Assembly (NCBI GenBank): GCA_003990745.1
Contig: RBNI01000450.1
Span: 1-31,115 of the forward strand
Direction of reading: 5' to 3'
DNA from: Jimgerdemannia flammicorona
Lineage: Eukaryota; Mucoromycota; Endogonomycetes; Endogonales; Endogonaceae
Length of the DNA stretch: 31,115 bases
Below, in pieces: positions 19,667 through 27,365 of the stretch. Within the stretch, counting starts at the first letter, position 1; every line of letters begins with the position of its first letter. Made by a program: the position numbers and the translations under genes. Under the pieces are notes generated by a model, which worked only from the letters and a program-made list of their open reading frames with translations, did not search any database and was not told the DNA's origin.

Positions 19667-20578
19667 CTATCTATAACTTTACGAAAATTTATTCTAATTA
19701 ATTCTAATAATTAATTAGGAGATAGATATTTGGTAATTATATAAGTAAAGTAGACATAAGAGTATATATATAGTGCAGTCTATTGTTCAGACTTATTTTC
19801 TAACTCTTGGTTTTATTAGAGAGTATATTCTGATCAGAAATCTAGTTAATAATTCAAAATTCTTTTCTCAGAACTAAATTCAAGGTATATAGTGAATTTG
19901 ATAGATAATTTTTACTTTAAGGATGAAACTGAGTTATGTAGCAAATTATTTGAAGTGAAGTCCAATATATATGATGAGCTTTCAGAAGTATAATGTCATC
20001 CAATTTCAAGTATGTCAATGGTTACTCAATTTCAGTTTAGCAGTCTGTATAAATCAGAGATAGTATTACTATTATATATCTATAATATACCTATAGTCCA
20101 GATTCATTATGTAACTTATACTCTATGTTTTAATAGATGCCTATATATAGATATGTAGTAGGATAACTCATAGTTAGAGAATTGTAAGAATTAGTAGATC
20201 TCAATATTTGACTGATTATATTTTATAACTGGACTATTACTATAATAAGCTTTTATATTATACTATAATAAGAATTATATTATGAATAAGTTTGAAAATG
20301 TCCTATAAATAGCAATTATGTGATTAGTGATAATATTATAAATAAGTGATATATGAAAAGACAAATGAGTTAAGCAAAACATAAAAAATAATATATAAAA
20401 TTTCTGAATATTAGAGCTATAGTAACTATATTCTTTAATTAATATATTACCAAAATTATTTATTCTGATTATAAATCCAAAGTATTTATTCAGAATATAA
20501 TACTGATTATTCATTTTGTAAATAAATAACCAAAGCAGTTATATATAAAATTAGTTATATATATATATTATGATATAT
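19667..20578. other. Decayed AT-rich stretch between elements B and C
   Basis: About 900 bases, before insertion of B contiguous with 6447-7204. Plus frame 19892-20158 is an 88-codon stretch with one internal TAA and some coding-like segments (YFKDETELCSKLFEVKSNIYDEL), unlike the rest, which is AT noise. A minus-strand stretch at 20275-20514 is Ile/Asn/Tyr-rich and unconvincing. No RNA gene or repeat end seen. Confidence 0.4.
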
Positions 20579-21746
20579 ATATAGTATAAAATCAAAACAG
20601 GAAATAGATATTTAATTATAGTATATGAATTGATTTTCTGATTTATTATAGTATAGCCTTATAAAAATCAGTTATTTAACAAATATTAAAGTATTCACAA
20701 ATATCCAGAATTTAACAGATATTAAGGATTAATAGAGAATACTCTATAAGGGACTTTAATATTAGTAATAGGGTTGAGTGTCAGAGAGATTTGGGACAGG
20801 ATGTGTGGCCTAGTGGCTGGCAGCTGACTGGTATTAGAAAAGGATGAGACTGGAATAGAGTTTGGGCCTTAAGTACTGTAATATGGCAATGGCTGTCATC
20901 TAAGTTCAGATTAGTTTAGTAATGCTTGCTGAGGAGGAATGTCATGCTCAACTTTTATTCAGGCTGTCTTGTAGAGGGTAGATACTATAATTGTTAGGAG
21001 TATTATAATATAGGACAGGAAGAGGGGTTTGTGCAGATATCAGAACATTGGCTGGTGAGTGTGAGGTACTTAGAGTCTTTTGGTTAGCAGTTGGAAATAG
21101 ATTGAGAGGGGGGATGATGAGAGGGGTCAATAGGAGGACTTGAGAGATAGATTGATATGGAGGGTGGAAAATATGTGGATTACTGTTGGTTGGGTTTTAG
21201 CTGTATGGGTGGGTTTGGCTAGATAATAGTTATTTGTTTTCAAGAAAGAAAGGCAATTGGATTTAGGAGAGCAACTGATAAGGTTGGAAGAGTTAATGAT
21301 AGATGTCTTGATGAGTTGGTAGCTGGAATAGGCAGAGAGATTATCAGCATTTTTGGTAGAGAAAATTTATAGGCAGAGTTGGGGAAAGGTAGTAGTAGTG
21401 GGTGGTAAGGTGGCCTTCAAGTATGAGAGTATCAGAGGAGAGTTCCCCTAATGAGATTAGATAGTAGTATGGGGTATTATATTTATATTTGATAGACTGA
21501 AAAAAAAAAAAAAAATGTTAAGGATTAATACTTATAAAAAGTGACTAACAGAAAATATAGTTATAACTTAGTTATCTATAGCTAGCAAACTTGTATAAAT
21601 ATCCCCAGTATTTAGAGTGAATAAACCTCAGATTAAAAGAGTTTGAGCCTCACTCTAGTAGTCTGATAATGATTGTAACTCTAAGGAGTTAAGAAGAGTT
21701 ATGGAAATCTGCTATATTTCTCTAATTATATACCTACTACATTATA
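20579..21746 (+). repeat. Element C 5' LTR, interrupted by a LINE fragment
   Basis: LTR parts 20579-20734 and 21530-21746 align to the element C 3' LTR and, less well, to element B LTRs: shared blocks include TATAGTATAGCCTTA, AACTTGTATAAATA, AATAAACCTCAGAT and the terminal CTACATTA. Removing the LINE and one duplication leaves about 373 bp. Confidence 0.8.
20735..21516 (+). mobile_element. 5'-truncated LINE inside element C LTR
   Basis: The last ~780 bases of the LINE family of B and D. Positions 20757-20870 align with LINE D 30325-30430 (GTTGAGTGTCAG/GAGTAGAGTGTCAG, GATATTTGGCC/GATGTGTGGCC, GGCAG). The finger region near 21020-21060 keeps FVQISEHWL, matching QMPEH in B and D. It ends in about 14 A and is flanked by a 13 bp duplication, TTAAGGATTAATA, at 20722-20734 and 21517-21529. 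Confidence 0.9.
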
Positions 21747-21864
21747 TCTTAGTACCTATTGACTGGTGATTCAAGATAAATTCCTCACTTTCAAGCTAAT
21801 TAACAAACCACCACTACTACTCAAACAACTATATATATAAATCAAATCAAAATATCCAGATAAA

Positions 21865-22785
21865 TTGAATATGAGACCACCAGTATTCTATAGATATACT
21901 TCAAATAAATTAATCATTATATTCATTGATAACTTCAAGCAGTATGCTGCTGTAAAGACTCTGAGAGTTAGACAGTAAGTAGCCCTCCTGCTCTTCTGTC
22001 TCTGAGGACCAGAAAGAGCAGTATTCACAGCTATAACTTATATGGGAAATGATAATAATAATATGTAAGCAGTATAGAAGGCCTGGCTCCAAATCACCTA
22101 CTATACAGATAAGATCATACAAGCCCTGAAGGATTAGCTCAATACAATATATCAAGGAATGAGTAAGAATCCAAACACATTCTATACTAGAATCTGATAT
22201 CAGATAATTCTTACAGATTATATGACCACTATCTGAGATTATGTAGCAGAAGTAATCTTTATGAAGAGAGTCTACCCAGGATAGTTCTGGCCATCTACTC
22301 ATCAACAATAGTCCTGGATTTAGTATAAAAAGTCACCTATACCCAGTTATACTAGATAGCCAGACATCTACAAGACTACATAATAGAAAGAGTTACTGGA
22401 ATCAGAATTGAAGTACCAAAGGCAATTAGTATAATTCCTATCACAGTAATCAATCAAAATACAAGCTACTGAGGTAGAGAAACAGTGACCCTATAGAGGA
22501 ACTTGCTAAGAAGTTTGCCAAAATAACTGCCCATCTAGGAGATATGGTAAAGGAAATTAGAGAAAGTGACGGCTGCCCAGTTTAGAAGTTTGCTACTATC
22601 TTAGACAAGAAGAGAGATACCTGTAATATTTGTGGAGAAGAAGTTCACTACTTATATAAATATATGAGCAAAATCAAGCACAAGGTCCAACTAAGTAATG
22701 TTACTCAAAATAAGAAATAGGCCAATATCATCATCTTCAAAGAGATTGGAGAACTAGATGAAGAAGAATAGGAAGCTATCCTGCA
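21865..22785 (+). pseudogene. gag: Element C gag relic
   Basis: Aligns to element B gag from its start codon (here changed to TTG at 21865) through the zinc knuckle to the sequence CTATCCTGC, where homology ends. Most differences are CA to TA or TG to TA, for example CCATGG in B against CTATAG in C. The knuckle near 22607-22650 reads CNICGEEVHYLYKY: the first two Cys and the His survive, the last Cys is Tyr, the opposite loss to element B. Numerous TAG, TAA and TGA stops. Confidence 0.85.
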
Positions 22786-23080
22786 ATGTACAATTTACTA
22801 CCATCTGACTTTTGGAAGAAGCTACCATCTCACTTTTGAAGATATGAATCATTACCTATACTCAATAAGCCTGGAAGCCATTCTGTAATATACAATTCAC
22901 CATCCTATAATATAATTATGATTTACCATCCGGTGATATATAATTTACTACCACCTAACTTTTGAAGATACAAATCATCATCATCTGGCTTTTGATGATA
23001 TATGAACTATGCTTGAGTTAATTATTTATGATTTTTGAAGATTCAATCATCCAACTTTTGATAATATATGTATATACTAC
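22786..23080 (+). repeat. Degenerate minisatellite in element C
   Basis: The motif ACTTTTGAAGATATGAATCAT and its neighbour ATATACAATTTACTACCATC recur about five to six times in diverged form (motif near 22810, 22830, 22960, 22990, 23025, 23050; neighbour near 22787, 22889, 22938). Spacing is irregular. It fills the place where pol would be and has no counterpart in element B. Confidence 0.6.
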
Positions 23081-23254
23081 TACCCAAATTGATTATTTGA
23101 AGATATTTTTAGAACCTCAAAAAACATTCTGACAATTGCTAAGAAATATCACAAATATGTCTATATAGAGGGAACAAATATATAAATATTGGGATATAGA
23201 AATTTTAATAGATATTTTTGCATTAAAAATAATCTATTCAGAGAGAAGATATAA
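23081..23254. other. Tail of element C internal region with polypurine tract
   Basis: No coding potential. It ends CTATTCAGAGAGAAGAT, aligning to CTATTCAGGAGGAAGT before the element B 3' LTR, so the terminal piece of the internal region was retained although pol was lost. Confidence 0.6.
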
Positions 23255-23692
23255 TGTATAGTATGAAATCAAAATAGGAAATAGACATTTGATCATAGTA
23301 TATGAATATGATTTTCTGATTTATGTATTATAGTATAGCCTTACAAATAGCAGTTATTTAACAAATGATAAAGTATTGACAAATATTGAAAAATATATTA
23401 TAGATATTAAAGTTTTGACAATCATCAAAGATTTAACAGATATTAAGAATTAATATTTGTGAAAAGTGACTTATAGGAAATATAGTCATAAATTAGCCAT
23501 CGTATAGCTAACAACTTATATAAATATTCCCAGTATCTAGTATAAATAAATCTCAGATCAAAAGAGTTTGAGCCTTACCCTGGTATATAGTCTGATAATA
23601 AGATTAGACAGATACCACTTGTGACTTTGTGGAGTATAGAAGAGTTATGATAATCCAATATATTTCCCTAATAACATACTCACTATATTATA
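23255..23692 (+). repeat. Element C 3' LTR
   Basis: 438 bp from TGTATAGTATG to ACTATATTATA. It shares the TATAGTATAGCCTTA, TATAAATA-type and AATAAATCTCAGAT blocks with the other LTRs. Inside, a segment with ATTGACAAATATTGAA/TTTTGACAATCATCAAA/TTAACAGATATTAA units is expanded relative to element B, giving short internal repeats. Confidence 0.8.
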
Positions 23693-23698
23693 ATATAT

Positions 23699-24325
23699 TG
23701 TTAGAAAACTGTAAACTATAACTTAGTCAATATGTATAAATACCTCTATATTTATATTTAAAATAAACTAGTTATTAGTTAAGTACAAATCTCTCTCTAC
23801 ATATATTTCTCTGAGTTTCTTAATAATAGTACCTAAGTTACTCTAGTTTTTCTACCTAAACTTTAGAAGCCTAGTTAACTTATATCAGAACTAAGAACTA
23901 ATATATATATATATATATAAATCTAAAAACAATTCTTTAAATCTAAATTATAAGAGATTCAATCTATATATAGTAAGAATAAGCCTCTTAAAACTGTAGT
24001 ACTAAGAAAGAGCAGACTCTTTATATTCACTACGTAGAACTAGAAAAACACTGATCCAGACCTCAATCCACAGTGTGTAAACAAAATCAACTAAGATCTT
24101 AATGAAGTATTTAGGAAAAACCATCTAGATCTTAAGAATATTTTTAGCTATAATAGATTCAATATAATTATCTAAAGTCACACTAGCTGTACTTGGTCCC
24201 CAGAATTCAATACTATAATCAACTAGGAATTTCTTGATCATATCTCTGATCCTGAAGTACAAATAGTAGCTAAGGAGCTAATTAATTCAGACTAATACTA
24301 TACTAATCTAATCTAGTACTTGAAA
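23699..24325 (+). mobile_element. Ty1/copia 5' LTR and start, decayed
   Basis: Starts TGTTAGAAAACTG, with TATAAATA near 23736 and an AATAAA near 23760, and about 180 bp on meets TTATATCAGAACTAAG near 23878, which resembles the copia primer-binding site TGGTATCAGAGC complementary to initiator tRNA-Met after G-to-A decay. LTR right end is therefore about 23878. The sequence to 24325 would be leader and gag but no motif is readable. Confidence 0.5.
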
Positions 24326-24332
24326 CAAATGG

Positions 24333-24690
24333 AATTGAATTGAATTAACCTCCAATTCAATTTAATTTGGAAATCAAATTAAGAGTCAATTTAATTGAAT
24401 TCAATTTGATTTGAAATCTAATTTTTCAAAATTCAATAACTCAACTAAAATATATCTGAATTTAATAAATTTTAGCTTGTTCAATATACCTTATAATAGT
24501 AAATCTAGTACAATAAAGAATATTACATTTAGAGATATTTCTATTGAGTTATTATACTTGAAATTGAGACAAATATTTTAAATTAAATTAGACCTCAATT
24601 TGATTCAAATTCAATATAACTTGAATGAGTTTAATTCAATTTGATTCAAATTGATTTGATTTATTTGAGTATAGTACTCTAATCTGAACA
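24333..24690 (-). repeat. AATTGAATTC-rich repeat block, possible copia 3' LTR
   Basis: Rich in overlapping words TTGAATT, AATTCAATTTGATT and their complements, grouped at about 24333-24440 and 24590-24665 around a less repetitive core. Read on minus it runs from TGTTCAGATTAGAG (24690) to CAATTCCA (24333), TG...CA, just downstream of the minus-strand copia pol end, as a 3' LTR should be. The LTR assignment is inference; no second copy is present to test it. Confidence 0.4.
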
Positions 24691-24768
24691 TCACTCTATT
24701 ATAGAGTAGGAATATATCATATGAAGTCAATAACCAAACTAGAATAGTGAGACTTACTCTTATAGACT

Positions 24769-25320
24769 TTAGAACAAGAAGCAGGACTCAAACTTCATCT
24801 TTGGAAGAGCTTTAATAAGTGAATCTGTAATCATATACTCTATAGAGATGTATTCCAAGTATATAGTACCATTTACTATATATTTGTAAATGAAATAATA
24901 CTGCATTTCAATATGTTTCATTCTGCTATAGTATATTAGATTCTCGGTGAGCAGTATTGTAGATTGATTATTCTGCTTGATTAGTATAGGGTTCCATTCC
25001 TAAGTAAAGCTAAGCTCCTTTAATAGCTCACAGAGCTAAATAGCTCTCTTTGTTGCCAATGACAATGCCTGATATTTGGCTTTTATAGATGATATTACAA
25101 TAGTAAATTACTTATGTTTCTGCTATAAAATGACAGACTCTTTGCCAATTTGAAAGAAGTACCAAGTTGTAGATCAATGGTCATCTAAGTCTCTACTCCA
25201 ATCAGTATTACAAGTATCAGATAGCTAGCAGTATCTATTTCCTGTACAATTCATATTACATCAACTTTAAGCAATAGTTTTCAACACAACTTGGAGAAAA
25301 GATACTATAAAAATATCATT
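24769..25320 (-). pseudogene. Ty1/copia RNase H, C-terminal pol relic
   Basis: Minus-strand translation in a single frame from about 25260 to TAA at 24769-24771 gives the copia RNase H order: TDWSRDLDDH near 25205-25170, ISSIKAKYQALSLATKRA near 25095-25040, ELLKELS, then RMKHIEMQYYFIYK near 24920-24880 and LEYISIEYMITDSLIKALP near 24860-24800. These match the family blocks (A)DWAGD, SSTEAEY, TKHIDIRYHF and LTKALP. Catalytic Glu in the SSTEAEY block is Lys. Several TAG stops interrupt. Upstream it is cut by LINE D at about 25320. Confidence 0.88.
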
Positions 25321-25340
25321 GAGCAAGAGTTTTGACAGGC

Positions 25341-27334
25341 ATGCTGGGTAAGGTGGACCCAGGGCATTTGGCTGGCAGCAGGTGGGGAGAGGTTATAGAC
25401 TGGGGATGGGGGCCTTTGGAGGGTTGAAGGGTGGAGAGGGCTCAGGAGAAAGACCAGTGTCAGGTAGAACTGGGGGAAGGCCTTGCCCACCTAGCTTGGC
25501 AGACAAGGTGAAGGCAAGTAGATGACCAGCTGGAACTAGGACTGGTGCTGCTGATGGGAAGAGCAAGGTTAGCATTAGGAGAGGGAGTGGTGCTCAGGTG
25601 GGAGAGGTGAGCATAGATGCTAGAGGTGCTGTAGCTGGGGGAGTAACTGTTGATGGGAGTGTAATGGGGAATCAGAAAAAAAAAAGAGATGTAATGGCTG
25701 ATGACAAGGTGGGGCAGAGGTTCCTGATGCAGAAGAGGGACCTGGTGGATAGTGTGACAGGGCTAGTGGTGGTACCATTGCTCAAGAAATCGATTTTGGA
25801 GTTTGTAGCTACCTTGTGCTTTCAGGGCTTGATGGTGATGGTGAGGATAGTCCTGTGGCATATCTCAAAGCAGGTGGCTGAGGCTGCCTTGGTGAAGTTC
25901 CTGAAAGGGCTAGAGGGGTTGAGGTGGGCTTTGAGAAGGTGAGTCCACTGGAAGAGGCTCTAAAGGTGGGAGTGGCAGTTGGAGAAGTAGTGGTCTCCAT
26001 GGTGCTATGTCTGAGGTGGGACCCTAGGGTGGTGCAGTTGCTGGTGAAGGGGGTGCCTACAGTGACAAAGGAGAAGAGTAGGAAGAGGGTGGAGAAAGTG
26101 ATAGCAGAGTATGGTGATATAGTTGATGTGAGTTTCCAGATGTGGGAGGGGACCTCCTTCAGGATGGATGATGTAGATATCAGGATTAGACTGGCTGGAA
26201 AGAGGCCATAGAGAAGACAAGTGACTGGCCTTCAGTATTGATGTGGGGGGCTTTTGTTTGTATAATATTAAGGGTGCAAGGGAGTGAAGAGGAGGAGGAG
26301 GACTTGTGAGAGACTTTTAGGAGCTGAGCAGTGCTGTCAAGCAGAGGGCGAAGATCTGGAAGATGTATGTAGAGTTGACACATCTGGAGATTGTTGATGG
26401 GAAGTATATTCACACTGACAAGGGGCAGTGGGAGAGGGCTCAGGGGCACAGGAGGTAGAGGGAGCTGCTGGCAAGCATGGCAGAAGGGGCAGAGTTGAAG
26501 GCTAGGGGCTCTGAGAAGTCTGGGGGCATGAAGGCAAGTGTCTGGACTAGCAAGAGAGGAGGTGATGGAGAGGAGGGGCTGGAGGGGGCTGAGAAGGAAC
26601 CACCCAAGAACCTATTTACTTATGGTACATTCGAGGTCTGGGACCCAGTCTTGGAGAATACTCTCCCTCTGATCAGGTGGGGTCCAGCTGCAAGAGGTCA
26701 GGTGGCATAGGATGAGCTGATGCAGGGTACTCAGTGGGTACACTTTGGGGTTCCTGATGTGGCAAACAGAGGACAGGTGGTGGCAGTTGGTGAGGATGAG
26801 CTGGTAGATATCCCTGAGGAGAGATGGAATGAGACTACTAGTGTAGAGACAGATACCACAAAGCTGGATGCAGGAAGGCCAGGGATGCTGGGAGGGAAGG
26901 AGGTGGGGAATCTGCTGTAGATGAGCAATATGATGGATAACTTCATAGCTGAGGAGTTGGGAGAAGTGGACCTGTGTGTGATGAGTGAGGAGCATTGGGC
27001 AGAGATTCTGCATGGAGAAGGAGTGGTGGGGACACTGAAGGCAGAGATTCTCATGATTTTCCTGGAGGAGGAGGGATATGAGGTTGATAAGGAGAGGGAG
27101 GCAGAGCTGGTGGTGGTGGATGGTGAGCTGGCTGCCTACTGTTGGGCAGAGCATCATAGCTTACAGCTCTGGCAGAAGGCATGTATAGAGTATTATGAGG
27201 ACTTTGAGGTAAAAGAGGATGGGGCAATGACTGAACTTCTAGTTGGGTTGAAGGCATAGGTGGCTGAAGAGAAGGCACTGGCTGCAGAACATGACTTGGA
27301 CTTGATGCAGGAGAAGTTGAATACAGATTTATAG
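25341..27334 (+). pseudogene. LINE D ORF1, RRM-like RNA-binding protein
   Basis: Counterpart of LINE B ORF1. The start is taken as ATG 25341 by position relative to LINE B; the first 250 bases are full of stops. Open stretches at 25598-25942 and 25924-26211 (frame shift between them) contain the RRM-like core: VVQLLVKGVPT near 26030, an acidic helix with EYGDIVDVSF near 26109, and DVDIRIRLAG near 26172. Gln/Glu/Lys-rich sequence follows, then an acidic C-terminal domain at 26921-27259 (EEEGYEVDKE, matching DDEGYDVDES in LINE B). It ends at TAG about 32 bases before ORF2. Confidence 0.7.
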
Positions 27335-27365
27335 AGGATGTAATTGATAATTAACATTTTTCCTG

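Larger units (their letters stand above)
20579..23692 (+). mobile_element. Element C, gag-only Ty3 relative of element B
   Basis: Two LTRs related to those of element B (20579-21746, split by a LINE, and 23255-23692) bracket only about 1.5 kb. That internal part has the same leader and gag as element B, then stops matching just after the zinc knuckle region and runs through a repeat-rich stretch to a polypurine tract. Protease, dUTPase, RT and integrase are absent. Flanks carry ATATA on both sides (20574-20578, 23693-23697), a weak target duplication because the region is AT-rich. It resembles gag-only non-autonomous LTR elements that depend on a partner's pol; element B's family is the natural partner. 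Confidence 0.8.

Noticed and set aside
22786..23080. CRISPR-like array
   Set aside because: Units are diverged and irregularly spaced, without constant repeats and unique spacers; it is a degenerate minisatellite in a eukaryotic element.
25670..25690. A-run in LINE D as a further A-tailed insertion
   Set aside because: Only about ten A/G-interrupted bases with no flanking direct repeat; likely a slippage-prone Lys codon run.
26612..27157. Minus-strand open frame of 181 codons in LINE D
   Set aside because: Antisense of LINE D ORF1; His/Leu/Ser-rich and explained by the composition of the sense strand.
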